Source of the DNA: Burkholderiaceae bacterium
GTDB lineage: Bacteria; Pseudomonadota; Gammaproteobacteria; Burkholderiales; Burkholderiaceae_C
Length of the DNA: 64,000 nucleotides
Direction: 5' to 3'
Assembly: GCA_024235955.1 (NCBI GenBank)
Contig: JACKLJ010000001.1
Coordinates: 791,501-855,500 of the forward strand
In this document: one piece after another, positions 1 to 8,820 of the stretch
Position numbering within the stretch: position 1 is the stretch's first letter
How the letters are laid out: each line of letters begins with the position of its first letter
Translations under genes and position numbers: made by a program
Notes under the pieces: generated by a model
The model's input: the letters and a program-made list of their open reading frames with translations, nothing else
The model's database searches: none
What the model was told of the DNA's origin: nothing

Positions 1-1
1 C

Positions 2-1597
2 CAGGACATCGCCGCCGCGCTGCTGGATGAGCGCAACGACCAGCGCGACATCGCCTTCTATGTGGACAAGCCGCACGTGGTCGTGGCGACGGCGCCGCAG
101 CGCCTGTTCGTCGATCCTTCCGAATCGTTCCGGCTCTGGCTGGGGAACTACCAGCCGGCGCCCGCGCGCCGTAAAGGCTTCACGGTGCGGCGGTTGCGTT
201 CGCGCGCCGACTTGTCCGCCATCAACGCGATCTACCGCGCGCGGCGCATGGTGCCGGTGGATCCGGCGCTGGTGTGGGGGCAGCGCGCCGATCGCGCGCT
301 GCAGTACGTGCTGGCAGAAGACCGCAGCAGCGGCGAAGTGATTGGCGTGGCCATGGGCCTGGACCATGCCCAGGCGTTCGGAGACGACGAATCGGAAGCC
401 GGCTCCAGCCTGTGGGCCCTGGCGGTGGCGCCGCAGTCGGCCCATCCGGGCGTGGGCGAGGCGCTGACGCGCTACCTGGCCGAGCAGTTTCAGGCGCGCG
501 GCCGCGCCTTCATGGACCTCTCGGTGCTGCATGACAACCGTTCGGCCATCGACCTGTACCTGAAGCTCGGCTTCCAGCCCACGCAGGTGTTCGCGGTCAA
601 GCGGCGCAACGCCATCAACGAACCTCTTTTCAGCGAGCTTTCGGCCAGCGAGGACAGCAAGTTCAACCCCTATGCGCGGATCATCGTCGATGAGGCCCGC
701 CGGCGCGGTGTGCGGGTGGAGATCGTCGATGCCGAGAACGGCTACTTTCGCCTGAGCCACGGTGGGCGCAGCGTGCTGTGCCGCGAATCGCTGTCGGAAT
801 TGACGAGCGCGGTGGCGATGAGCCGCTGCGCGGACAAGCGCGTGACGCACCGCGTGCTGGCCGCGGCCGGTCTGCGCGTACCGGCGCAGCAACTGGCAGG
901 TAGCGCCGAGGAGAACGCGGCCTTTCTGGCGGCGCAGCGCAGCGTGGTCGTCAAGCCTGTCGATGGCGAGCAGGGTCACGGTATCAGTGTGGACCTGCGC
1001 ACGCCTGAGGATGTGATCGAGGCGATCCAGCGCGCCCGCCGGTATGGCGACCGTGTACTGCTGGAGCAGTATTGCGCCGGGCAGGATCTGCGCGTGCTGG
1101 TGATCGGGCACCAGGTGGTCGCTGCAGCCGTGCGGCGAGCGGCTGCCGTGGTGGGCGACGGGCAGTCCAGCATCGAGGCGCTGATACGCAAGCAAAGCCG
1201 CCGGCGAGCGGCTGCCACGGGTGGCGAATCACGCATTCCGCTGGATGCGGAGACACGGCGCTGCGTGGCAGCGGCGGGTCACGCCATAGACGACGTCCTG
1301 CCGGCCGGCGAGGCGCTGACGGTGCGCCGCACCGCCAACCTGCACACCGGCGGCACCATCCACGACGTCACCGACCGGTTGCACCCGGTATTGCGCGCAG
1401 CCGCCGAGCAGGCCTCGCGCGCGCTCGAGATTCCCGTCACCGGGCTCGACCTGCTGGTGCCTGCCGTCGACGGCACCGACTACGTGATCATCGAAGCCAA
1501 CGAGCGGCCCGGCCTGGCCAACCATGAGCCGCAGCCGACCGCCCAGCGCTTCGTCGATCTGCTGTTTCCCACCACACGTATTGAAGGAGCGACATGA
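2..1597 (+). CDS. ngg: N-acetylglutaminylglutamine synthetase (5' end outside window)
   Basis: This enzyme joins N-acetylglutamine and glutamine in synthesis of the osmolyte N-acetylglutaminylglutamine amide (NAGGN). The frame is open from the first bases, so the true start lies upstream; a GTG at 62 is only internal. The visible part begins with a GNAT-type acetyltransferase domain (LWALAVAPQSAHPGVGEALT, then NRSAIDLYLKLGF). It continues as a cyanophycin-synthetase-like ATP-grasp domain (VVVKPVDGEQGHGISV near residue 296 counted from 62; YVIIEANERPGL near the end). This GNAT plus ATP-grasp fusion is characteristic of the family. The stop overlaps the M42 hydrolase start as ATGA, the conserved NAGGN order. 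The amidotransferase gene asnO would be expected just upstream, outside the window. Confidence 0.88.
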   Translation, partial: QDIAAALLDERNDQRDIAFYVDKPHVVVATAPQRLFVDPSESFRLWLGNYQPAPARRKGFTVRRLRSRADLSAINAIYRARRMVPVDPALVWGQRADRALQYVLAEDRSSGEVIGVAMGLDHAQAFGDDESEAGSSLWALAVAPQSAHPGVGEALTRYLAEQFQARGRAFMDLSVLHDNRSAIDLYLKLGFQPTQVFAVKRRNAINEPLFSELSASEDSKFNPYARIIVDEARRRGVRVEIVDAENGYFRLSHGGRSVLCRESLSELTSAVAMSRCADKRVTHRVLAAAGLRVPAQQLAGSAEENAAFLAAQRSVVVKPVDGEQGHGISVDLRTPEDVIEAIQRARRYGDRVLLEQYCAGQDLRVLVIGHQVVAAAVRRAAAVVGDGQSSIEALIRKQSRRRAAATGGESRIPLDAETRRCVAAAGHAIDDVLPAGEALTVRRTANLHTGGTIHDVTDRLHPVLRAAAEQASRALEIPVTGLDLLVPAVDGTDYVIIEANERPGLANHEPQPTAQRFVDLLFPTTRIEGAT

Positions 1598-2811
1598 GCC
1601 AGCGCAGTCCTGACCACACCCTGCCCGATATCGACCACAGCTTTCTGGAGGAGACCCTGCTCCAGCTGATGGCCATACCGAGCCCGGTGGGGCTGACCGA
1701 TGGCGTGGTGCGCTACACCGCGGCGCGGCTGGAGGCCATAGGCCTGCCGTACGAGGTCACGCGTCGCGGCGCCATCCGGGCGACGCTGCGCGGGCGCGAA
1801 AGCAAGCCTGCGCGCGCCATCGTCACCCACTTGGACACGCTGGGCGCGATGGTGCATCGCATCAAGCCGAACGGGCGACTCGGTGTGGTGCCCATCGGAC
1901 ACTGGTCGGCGCGTTTCGCCGAAGGTGGTCGCCTCACGATCTTCACCGACACACAGCAGTTGCGCGGCACCTGCCTGCCGCTCAAGACATCCGGTCACGC
2001 CTTTGGCGACGAGATCGACACGCAACCGGTGGGCTGGGAGCACGTCGAGGTGCGCGTGGACGTGCAGGCCAACTCCGCCCAAGACCTGATGGCTGCAGGC
2101 ATCAATGTGGGCGACTGGGTGGCGTTCGATCCTCAGATCGAGATCTCGCCCAATGGCTACATCAACTCGCGCTACCTGGACGACAAGGCAGCGGTGGCGG
2201 CGCTGCTGTGCGCCTGCAAGGCGCTGGTCGATGCAGGCCGCGAACTGCCGGTGGACGTGCACCCGCTTTTCACCATCACCGAAGAAGTGGGCTCGGGCTC
2301 TTCGGCGGCGCTGCACGGCGACATCGCCGAGATGGTGAGCCTGGACATCGCCATCGCCGCGCCGGGCCAGAACACCAGCGAGCACGAGGCGACCATCTGC
2401 ATGCAGGACATGTCCGGCCCGTTTGATTTCCACCTGACGCACAAGCTGATCGATCTGGCGCAGGCGCATGGCATTCCGCACCGGCGCGACGTGTTCCGCT
2501 TCTACCGTTCAGATTCCGCCGCGGCGGTGGAGGCGGGCAACGACATCCGTGCCGCGCTGATCGGCTTTGGTGCCGATGCTTCGCACGCGCAGGAGCGCTC
2601 GCACTGGGACGCCCTGCACGCGCTGACGCGGCTGAGCGCCGCTTACATGATGAGCGCCCCGGTGGCGCGCCGCGACCAGCGTTCGATGGGCACGCTCGAA
2701 GGCTTCACCGAGCAGATTCCGCCTGCCGAGATGCAGGTGCCGATGACCACCCTTCCGGATCCGGAGCATTTCCTGGTGGCCGATCCCACGGCCAAGGTCA
2801 GGCTGCGTTGA
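1594..2811 (+). CDS. M42-family hydrolase of the NAGGN osmolyte operon
   Basis: This 405-aa zinc hydrolase has the M42/M20-type metal site: HLDTLG with His at residue 79, DDKAAV near 196 and EEVGSGSS near 230 carrying the likely catalytic Glu. A late GADASHAQERSH stretch supplies another metal ligand. Members of this family sit third in NAGGN operons, after the amidotransferase and the synthetase. The exact reaction is not settled; it may trim or recycle the dipeptide. The start overlaps the ngg stop by four bases (ATGA), indicating translational coupling. No signal peptide is visible, so it is probably cytoplasmic. Confidence 0.88.
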   Translation: MSQRSPDHTLPDIDHSFLEETLLQLMAIPSPVGLTDGVVRYTAARLEAIGLPYEVTRRGAIRATLRGRESKPARAIVTHLDTLGAMVHRIKPNGRLGVVPIGHWSARFAEGGRLTIFTDTQQLRGTCLPLKTSGHAFGDEIDTQPVGWEHVEVRVDVQANSAQDLMAAGINVGDWVAFDPQIEISPNGYINSRYLDDKAAVAALLCACKALVDAGRELPVDVHPLFTITEEVGSGSSAALHGDIAEMVSLDIAIAAPGQNTSEHEATICMQDMSGPFDFHLTHKLIDLAQAHGIPHRRDVFRFYRSDSAAAVEAGNDIRAALIGFGADASHAQERSHWDALHALTRLSAAYMMSAPVARRDQRSMGTLEGFTEQIPPAEMQVPMTTLPDPEHFLVADPTAKVRLR

Positions 2812-2885
2812 CCGACTGTGCCCCGGCGGAGCCAAGGCGGTTCTGGCGCCGGCTCATCGATTTGCAACGCCACCATGCGAAGGTC

Positions 2886-2915
2886 TTTCGCGCAGTCCAA
2901 TTTTCAGCATATAAT
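2886..2915 (+). promoter_or_regulatory. Promoter of the tRNA-Ala/Glu/Asp operon
   Basis: A perfect TATAAT lies at 2910-2915, about 20 bases before tRNA-Ala, followed by a GC-rich discriminator as at stable-RNA promoters. The -35 region (around 2886-2892) is poor, so the promoter is inferred mainly from the -10 box and its position. Confidence 0.55.
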
Positions 2916-2935
2916 GCAGGGCTCGACACCCGAGA

Positions 2936-3011
<76 letters not shown>

Positions 3012-3037
3012 GGTTTGTCGAGAACGTTCAAGGTTTT

Positions 3038-3113
3038 GACCCTATCGTCTAGAGGCCTAGGACATCACCCTTTCACGGTGAGTACCGGGGTTCGAATCCC
3101 CGTAGGGTCGCCA
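3038..3113 (+). tRNA. tRNA-Glu (TTC)
   Basis: Acceptor GACCCTA pairs with TAGGGTC. The anticodon loop is CTTTCAC with anticodon TTC, the T-loop is GGTTCGAATCC, and CCA is encoded. It follows tRNA-Ala by 26 bases. Confidence 0.96.
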
Positions 3114-3160
3114 AGTTTTGTGGCACTTGGCTTCGCAAGAAGCAAACGTCACACCGACGC

Positions 3161-3237
3161 GGAGTGGTAGTTCAGTCGGTTAGAATACCGGCCTGTCACG
3201 CCGGGGGTCGCGGGTTCGAGTCCCGTCCACTCCGCCA
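3161..3237 (+). tRNA. tRNA-Asp (GTC)
   Basis: Acceptor GGAGTGG pairs with CCACTCC. The anticodon stem CCGGC/GCCGG surrounds CTGTCAC (anticodon GTC), and CCA is encoded. It is the last tRNA of the operon, directly before a terminator. Confidence 0.96.
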
Positions 3238-3243
3238 ATCTAT

Positions 3244-3285
3244 AAGGCTTCGCTGCTATTTTTGTTGCAGCGAAGCCTTTTTCTT
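3244..3285 (+). terminator. Rho-independent terminator of the tRNA operon
   Basis: A 13-bp perfect stem, AAGGCTTCGCTGC (3244-3256) with GCAGCGAAGCCTT (3267-3279), is followed by a T-rich run. It is seven bases after tRNA-Asp. Confidence 0.9.
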
Positions 3286-3369
3286 TGGTGCTTCCGGATG
3301 CAGGCGGGGCCGTGGCCTACGGGGCATGCTTCGCGCCGGGTCGCTTGGGTACTCATGCAGAATCGCCGC

Positions 3370-4485
3370 ATGTCGCAAGCCGATGAATCGATGATGGCGC
3401 TGGCTTTGGCGCAGGCCCGCCTGGCGCTGCCGCTGAGCAGGCCCAACCCGGCTGTGGGGTGCGTGCTGGTGGGGCCGGACGGGGCCGTGCTGGGTGCCGG
3501 GCACACGCAGCAGGTGGGCGGGCCGCATGCCGAGATCATGGCGCTGCGCGCTGCGCAGGCCGCTGGGCACGCGCTACGCGGTGCCACCGCCTATGTCACG
3601 CTGGAACCTTGCGCGCACCACGGCCGTACGGGCCCTTGCTGTGATGCCTTGGCGGCGGCCGGGGTGGCGCGCGTGGTGGCCAGCCTGGAGGACCCCAACC
3701 CGCTGGTGGCGGGTCAAGGTTTCACGCGCCTGCGTGCGGCTGGCGTGGTCGTCGAGGTGGGCCAGGGCGCGGCTGAGGCGCGCGAACTGAACCTAGGCTT
3801 TTTCAGCCGCATAGTGCGCGGCACGCCTTGGGTGCGCATGAAGGCGGCATGCTCGCTGGACGGCCGCACGGCCTTGCCCAACGGCGTGAGCCAGTGGATC
3901 ACCTCGGAAGCCGCGCGCGCCGACGGCCATGCCTGGCGCGCGCGTGCCGGCGCTGTGTTGACGGGCATCGGCACCGTGCTCGAGGACGATCCGCTGATGA
4001 ACGTGCGCCTGGCGCAGCCGTCGCTTCGCCAGCCGGATCTGGTGGTGATCGACAGCCGCCTGGAGCTGTCCCTGAATGCCAAGCTCTGGACGGTGCCGGA
4101 GCGCCGTGTCTTGGTCTACACCGCGTCAGCTGATGCGGCGCGGCAGCAAGCCCTGGAGGCACAGGGCGCCGCGGTGATCTGCCTGCCCAATCCGGCCGGC
4201 AAGGTGGCGCTGGACGACATGCTGCGTGACCTGGGCCGGCGCGAGGTCAACGATCTGCATGTGGAGGCCGGCTTCAAGCTCAACGGTTCGCTGCTGCGCG
4301 AAGGCCTGGTGGACGAGCTGCTGGTCTACCTGGCGCCCCGGCTGATGGGCGAAGGCGCGGGCATCGCCGCGATCGGGCCTTTCGAGCAGCTGACCGACAC
4401 GCAGGCGCTGCAATGGCAATCGGTCGAGCGGGTGGGCGACGATCTGCGCCTGCTGGCGCGGCTGCCCGGGCGCGACGTCTTCTGA
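3370..4485 (+). CDS. ribD: Riboflavin biosynthesis deaminase/reductase RibD
   Basis: RibD deaminates the pyrimidine intermediate of riboflavin synthesis and then reduces its ribosyl side chain. The N-terminal deaminase half has the zinc site HAE (His53) and PCAHHGRTGPCC (Cys81, Cys90). The C-terminal half is the RibD reductase domain (VRMKAACSLDGRTALPNG; LHVEAGFKLNGSLL). At 371 aa it matches the usual length of about 365-370. The ATG at 3370 is chosen because homology begins there (MSQADESMM); the frame is open further upstream, but that part overlaps the tRNA terminator. No ribE or ribB neighbour is present and no FMN riboswitch is seen. Confidence 0.95.
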   Translation: MSQADESMMALALAQARLALPLSRPNPAVGCVLVGPDGAVLGAGHTQQVGGPHAEIMALRAAQAAGHALRGATAYVTLEPCAHHGRTGPCCDALAAAGVARVVASLEDPNPLVAGQGFTRLRAAGVVVEVGQGAAEARELNLGFFSRIVRGTPWVRMKAACSLDGRTALPNGVSQWITSEAARADGHAWRARAGAVLTGIGTVLEDDPLMNVRLAQPSLRQPDLVVIDSRLELSLNAKLWTVPERRVLVYTASADAARQQALEAQGAAVICLPNPAGKVALDDMLRDLGRREVNDLHVEAGFKLNGSLLREGLVDELLVYLAPRLMGEGAGIAAIGPFEQLTDTQALQWQSVERVGDDLRLLARLPGRDVF

Positions 4486-4530
4486 AGCCGGTGGGCAGGG
4501 CAGGCACCGACAGCGCCACGCCGCCGCAGC

Positions 4531-4911
4531 CTATTTGGCGTCCTTGCGCTCGGTCTTCTTGTCGCCCTTGTCGCCCTTGTCGTCCTTTTTTTCGGCTTTT
4601 TTCTCTTCCTTCACGGGCGCCTGGTCAGCGGCGGGTTTCTTCTTGTCATCCTTGCCGCCGGCGGGTGCGTGTTTGGCCATCTGCAGTGACAGGTCGAGCA
4701 GGCGCGCCTTGCTCGCGTAGTGGCGGTCCAGGCGCCATTCCTCCAGGATCTGCAGCGCCAGGCGGAAGCGCTCGTAGCCCAGGTCGTAGAGGCCGGTGAT
4801 GCCGAACGTACCCTCCGATTCCAGGGCGAGCACCAGTTGCGACAGCGTCTTGGCGTCGGTATGGTCCGGGTGGCGCTCGATGTACTTCCGGGCTTCTTTG
4901 ATGGCTCGCAT
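4531..4911 (-). CDS. Small protein with helical domain and lysine-rich tail (unknown)
   Basis: I do not recognise this 126-aa protein. The first 85 residues look like a compact helical domain (AIKEARKYIERHPDHTDAKT; YDLGYERFRLALQILEEWRL). The last 40 residues are almost entirely Lys, Asp, Glu and Ala (KEEKKAEKKDDKGDKGDKK), suggesting a disordered tail. The start at 4911 (MRAIKEARKY) is preferred because upstream codons lack protein character; an in-frame ATG also exists at 4956. It converges on ribD with 45 bases between the stops. No signal peptide is evident. Confidence 0.7.
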   Translation of the reverse strand: MRAIKEARKYIERHPDHTDAKTLSQLVLALESEGTFGITGLYDLGYERFRLALQILEEWRLDRHYASKARLLDLSLQMAKHAPAGGKDDKKKPAADQAPVKEEKKAEKKDDKGDKGDKKTERKDAK

Positions 4912-5095
4912 GGGGTGGTGATGCAGGTTGCTGGTGGATTGGACACACAGCCGCACGCCCCGTGAGAACAGGGATGCCGCGCGTGTGGGAAAAGTGTGGC
5001 CCCTTGGGGGAGGCCCGCAAATCCGAAACGGAAATGCTAGCCAATGTTCACGCGCGAATCTATCGCGTCATGAAACTGAAACACCGCTGTCATGA

Positions 5096-5172
<77 letters not shown>

Positions 5173-5243
5173 TGAAGCTGCCGAGACCATGAACGGGTTC
5201 CGATAGCCCGAACACGCCACGGGCCCGGATGCAAGAAGAAAAG

Positions 5244-5320
5244 TGGTCGGAGCGGCGGGATTCGAACTCGCGACCCTCTGCTCCCAAAGCAGATGCGCTA
5301 CCAGGCTGCGCTACGCTCCG
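5244..5320 (-). tRNA. tRNA-Pro (TGG)
   Basis: On the minus strand, acceptor CGGAGCG pairs with CGCTCCG, discriminator A, with encoded CCA. The anticodon loop TTTGGGA carries TGG. It lies upstream of tRNA-Arg in the same orientation, 71 bases apart, so the two are probably co-transcribed. Confidence 0.95.
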
Positions 5321-5368
5321 ACGAAGCGCGCATTCTACCGTGCCGACTGGTGCGATGACCCCGCGGTA

Positions 5369-6064
5369 TCAACGGCGCTGGTACTGCGCCTTGCCGAACA
5401 GCACTTCTTTTTCGGCCTCGGTGCGGAAGGGCTTGCGGCGGTCGGCCAGCACCTGCACGCCGCGCTGCACGGCCGGGCGTGCCTCCACGCGGTCGAACCA
5501 GGCCTTGAGCGCGGGGAAATCAGCCCAGTCGATGCCCTGGTTCTGCCAGCTGCGCAGCCAGGGGAAGATGGCGATGTCGGCGATGGTGTAGTCGCTGCCG
5601 GCCATGTAGGCGCCGGTGCATGCGATCTGCCGGTCCATCACGCCGTACAGGCGCCTGGCCTCGTTGGTGTAGCGGTCCACGGCGTAGGGCAGCTTCTCCG
5701 GCGCGTAGATGCGGAAGTGATGCGCCTGCCCGAGCATGGGGCCCACGCCGCCCATCTGGAACATCAGCCACTCCAGCGTCTGGTATTTGCCGCGCACGTC
5801 CTGCGGCAGGAAGCGGCCGGTCTTGCCGGCCAGGTAGAGCAGGATGGCGCCGGACTCGAACAGCGAGATCGGCTGGCCGTCCGGCCCCTCGGGGTCGACG
5901 ATGGCCGGAATCTTGTTGTTGGGGCTGATGGCCAGGAATTCGGGCGCGAACTGCTCGCCCTTGCCGATGTCGATGCCGTGCACGCGGTAGGGCAGGCCGC
6001 ACTCCTCCAGCATGATGTGCACCTTGTGGCCGTTGGGCGTGGCCCAGGAATAGAGGTCGATCAT
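5369..6064 (-). CDS. yfcG: Glutathione S-transferase, YfcG-like (Nu class)
   Basis: This 231-aa soluble enzyme closely follows E. coli YfcG, a glutathione-dependent disulfide reductase. The N-terminal thioredoxin-like half contains WATPNGHKVHIMLEE, the ISPNNKIPAIVDPEG cis-Pro loop and LFESGAILLYLA. The helical C-terminal half has QMGGVGPMLGQAHHF. The start at 6064 (MIDLYSW) is set by family similarity and a GGAG seven bases upstream; in-frame codons further up are not conserved. It reads towards tRNA-Pro and stands alone. Confidence 0.88.
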   Translation of the reverse strand: MIDLYSWATPNGHKVHIMLEECGLPYRVHGIDIGKGEQFAPEFLAISPNNKIPAIVDPEGPDGQPISLFESGAILLYLAGKTGRFLPQDVRGKYQTLEWLMFQMGGVGPMLGQAHHFRIYAPEKLPYAVDRYTNEARRLYGVMDRQIACTGAYMAGSDYTIADIAIFPWLRSWQNQGIDWADFPALKAWFDRVEARPAVQRGVQVLADRRKPFRTEAEKEVLFGKAQYQRR

Positions 6065-6210
6065 CGAAGGCTCCGGCGTGGGATGGGTGAGAGTGGATGG
6101 GGAAACGACGCGCCATTGTGCCGATGCGCGGCGGATCGTGCAGGCAGGGCCGGCAAGCCCATGCAGGGGCTCCAAGAAGAACGGCGCCACGTGGGCGCCG
6201 TTTCCTGGTT

Positions 6211-6250
6211 GCTACAGATTTGATGGCTGCCTGCGCCCGCTGGACGCTGG
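6211..6250 (-). repeat. Dispersed GCAGGCAGCTAT element, copy 1 (reverse)
   Basis: Core GGCTGCCTGCGCCCGC in the gap between the GST and acyl-CoA dehydrogenase genes. It is preceded by GCTACAGATTTGAT, a weakened form of the outer hairpin arm. Confidence 0.8.
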
Positions 6251-6294
6251 CCGCAGCCTCAAAACATGCTTGACCCCTGGCCGAGCGAGCCGGC

Positions 6295-7554
6295 TCAGCT
6301 GCCGCGCGTGATCGGCATCTCCACGGCCTTGGGGTTGGCCGCGTACCTGGCGAGCTCCAGCTTGGCCAGCGCGTTGCGGTGCACTTCGTCCGGGCCATCG
6401 GCAAAGCGCAGCGTCCGTTGATGGGCGTAGCTGTAGGCCAGCGGCGTGTCGCCGCTGATGCCCGCGCCGCCGTACGCCTGCATGGCCCAGTCGATGATGC
6501 GGGTGGCCATGTTGGGCGCCACGATCTTGATCATCGCGATCTCGGCCTGGGCCACTTTGTTGCCCACGGTGTCCATCATGTAGGCAGCCTTCAGCGTGAG
6601 CAGGCGGGCCTGCTCGATCATGCAGCGCGATTCGGCAATGCGCTCGCGCCACACCCCTTGCTGCGAAATCGGCTTGCCAAAGGCCACCCGGGCATCCAGG
6701 CGCCTGCACATCAGTTCCAGCGCACGCTCGGCGGCGCCGATGGAGCGCATGCAGTGGTGAATGCGGCCCGGGCCCAGGCGGCCCTGGGCGATGGCGAAGC
6801 CCTTGCCTTCGCCCATCAGCAGGTTGTCGGCGGGCACGCGCACGTCTTTCAGCTCGACCTCCATGTGGCCGTGCGGCGCATCGTCGTAGCCGAACACGGT
6901 GAGCGGGCGCAGCACCTTCACGCCCTTGGCGTTGGCCGGCACCAGGATCATGGACTGCTGGGCGTGGCGCGCGGCCTCGGGGTCGGTCTTGCCCATCACC
7001 ACGTACACGGCGCAGCGTGGGTCGCCGGCGCCGGACGACCACCACTTGCGGCCGTTGATCACGTACTCGTCGCCCTGGCGTTCCATGCGGCATTCGATGT
7101 TGGTGGCGTCCGACGAGGCCACGGCGGGCTCGGTCATCAGGAAGGCGGAGCGGATCTCGCCCTTCAGCAGCGGCTCCAGCCACTGGTCCTTGTTGGCCTC
7201 GGAGCCGTAGCGCTCGATGGTCTCCATGTTGCCGGTGTCGGGTGCGGAGCAGTTGAACACCTCGGACGCCCAGGGCACGCGGCCCATGATCTCGCACAGC
7301 GGCGCGTACTCGAGGTTGGACAGGCCTTCGGGCGCGCGCGGCGACCTGGGCAGGAACAGGTTCCACAGGCCCACGGCGCGGGCCTTGGGCTTGAGTTCTT
7401 CGACGATCTTTGTCGGCACCCAGGCGTTGCCCTTGGCCCGGTTGGCGGCGATCTCGTCGAAGAACACGTTCTCGTTGGGGTAGACGTGCTCGTCCATGAA
7501 GGCCAGCAGCTTGGCCTGCATCTCCTTGACCTTGGGGCTGTAATCGAATTCCAT
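6295..7554 (-). CDS. Acyl-CoA dehydrogenase family protein
   Basis: This 419-aa flavoprotein catalyses alpha,beta-dehydrogenation of an acyl-CoA. Visible family features are FLMTEPAVASSDATNI in the substrate/FAD region, YVINGRKWWSSGAGDPRCAV and a C-terminal AYGGAGISGDTPLAY. The start at 7554 (MEFDYSPKV) has an AGGAG ribosome site nine bases upstream. An APH-type kinase gene lies 59 bases upstream on the same strand. The kinase plus dehydrogenase pairing mirrors the domain fusion of mammalian ACAD10/11, which handles hydroxylated acyl-CoAs. A role in unusual acyl-CoA breakdown is therefore inferred. Confidence 0.88.
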   Translation of the reverse strand: MEFDYSPKVKEMQAKLLAFMDEHVYPNENVFFDEIAANRAKGNAWVPTKIVEELKPKARAVGLWNLFLPRSPRAPEGLSNLEYAPLCEIMGRVPWASEVFNCSAPDTGNMETIERYGSEANKDQWLEPLLKGEIRSAFLMTEPAVASSDATNIECRMERQGDEYVINGRKWWSSGAGDPRCAVYVVMGKTDPEAARHAQQSMILVPANAKGVKVLRPLTVFGYDDAPHGHMEVELKDVRVPADNLLMGEGKGFAIAQGRLGPGRIHHCMRSIGAAERALELMCRRLDARVAFGKPISQQGVWRERIAESRCMIEQARLLTLKAAYMMDTVGNKVAQAEIAMIKIVAPNMATRIIDWAMQAYGGAGISGDTPLAYSYAHQRTLRFADGPDEVHRNALAKLELARYAANPKAVEMPITRGS

Positions 7555-7585
7555 GGCGATCTCCTCTTGATAATCAAAAATGGCG

Positions 7586-7626
7586 CCAGCCCTTGTGTGG
7601 CGGGCGCAGGCAGCTATGCTTTTTGA
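7586..7626 (+). repeat. Dispersed GCAGGCAGCTAT element, copy 2 (forward)
   Basis: CCAGCCC, seven bases, then GCGGGCGCAGGCAGCTAT. It fills the gap between the kinase stop and the dehydrogenase start and slightly overlaps the kinase 3' end. Confidence 0.85.
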
Positions 7627-8702
7627 GCGAATCCCCAGGCCAGCTCGGCCATCGGCCGGGCGCCCGCGCCGCTGGCCCGGGCCTGCGCGCTGCTGGCCGT
7701 GCCGGCTTCCACCCGCTTGGCGATGCCCTGCAGGATGGCGGCGATGCGGAACATGTTGTAGGCCAGGTAGAAGTTCCAGTCCTTGGCCAGCGACTCGGGG
7801 GTGGCGAAGCCGGTGCGCTCGCAGTAGCGGCGGATGTACTCGGCCTCGCTGGGGATGCCCAGCGAAACCAGGTCCAGGCCGCCGATGCCGCGGAAGGTGC
7901 CGGTCGGGATGTGCCAGGTCATGCAGTGGTAGCTGAAGTCCGCCAGCGGATGGCCCAGCGTGGAGAGCTCCCAGTCGAGCACGGCCAGGATGCGCGGCTC
8001 GGCGGGGTGGAAGATCACGTTGTCGAGCCGGTAGTCGCCGTGCACGATGGACACCAGGTTTTCGTCTCTGGCGGCATCCGGGATGTGGGCGGGCAGCCAT
8101 TCGATCAGCCAGTCCATCTCGGGAATGGGCTGGGTGACCGAGGCCTGGTACTGCTTGCTCCAGCGGCCGATCTGGCGCTCGAAGTAGTTGCCGCTCTTGC
8201 CGTAGCCGGCCAGCCCGCGCGCCCTGAAATCCACCTTGTGCAGCGCCGCGATCACGCGGTTCAGCTCGTCGTAGATCTCGCCGCGCTGGGCCGGCGTCAT
8301 GCCGGGCAGGGACTGGTCCCACAGCACGCGGCCTTCGACGAACTCCATGATGTAGAACGCGCGGCCAATCACGGATTCGTCTTCACACAGCGCATCCATG
8401 CGCGCCACCGGCACATCCGTGCCGTGCAGGCCGCGCATGACGGCGAATTCGCGCTCGATCGCGTGGGCCGAGGGCAGCAGCTTGGCCACCGGCCCCGGCT
8501 TGGCGCGCATCACGTAGGTGCGGCCGGGCGTGAGCAGCTTGTAGGTGGGGTTGGACTGGCCGCCCTTGAACATCTCGACCGTCAGCGGGCCGGCGAAGCC
8601 TTCCACGTGGGCGGTCAGCCAGCGCTCCAGCGCGGCGGTGTCGAAGGCGTGGGCTTCGCTGACGGGACGGGTACCGACGAACTGGTCGAACTGCTGGCTC
8701 AT
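7614..8702 (-). CDS. APH-type phosphotransferase (ACAD10/11-associated kinase family)
   Basis: This 362-aa member of the aminoglycoside-phosphotransferase-fold family has the catalytic loop IVHGDYRLDNVIF and a metal-binding ILAVLDWELSTLGHPLADF segment, plus an N-lobe GGQSNPTYKLLT. In this genomic setting such kinases are thought to phosphorylate hydroxyacyl-CoA substrates rather than antibiotics. The start at 8702 (MSQQFDQFV) is the first conserved Met. It precedes the acyl-CoA dehydrogenase in the same direction, so the two probably form a two-gene unit. Confidence 0.88.
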   Translation of the reverse strand: MSQQFDQFVGTRPVSEAHAFDTAALERWLTAHVEGFAGPLTVEMFKGGQSNPTYKLLTPGRTYVMRAKPGPVAKLLPSAHAIEREFAVMRGLHGTDVPVARMDALCEDESVIGRAFYIMEFVEGRVLWDQSLPGMTPAQRGEIYDELNRVIAALHKVDFRARGLAGYGKSGNYFERQIGRWSKQYQASVTQPIPEMDWLIEWLPAHIPDAARDENLVSIVHGDYRLDNVIFHPAEPRILAVLDWELSTLGHPLADFSYHCMTWHIPTGTFRGIGGLDLVSLGIPSEAEYIRRYCERTGFATPESLAKDWNFYLAYNMFRIAAILQGIAKRVEAGTASSAQARASGAGARPMAELAWGFAQKA

Positions 8703-8820
8703 GCGCGGGCAACTCCTGGTGCGGCGCGCAGGCGCGCCGGTTCAAATGGCCGGGCAGACAGCGCCGCGGAAGGTGGCCAAGAGGCTGGCGCGGATGCGGG
8801 CGCCGGGGCACCCGCGCGCG

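Noticed and set aside
6295..8322. Single 675-aa frame covering the dehydrogenase and part of the kinase
   Set aside because: The N-terminal part overlaps the kinase in another frame and has no family likeness; the clear ribosome site and Met at 7554 define the dehydrogenase.
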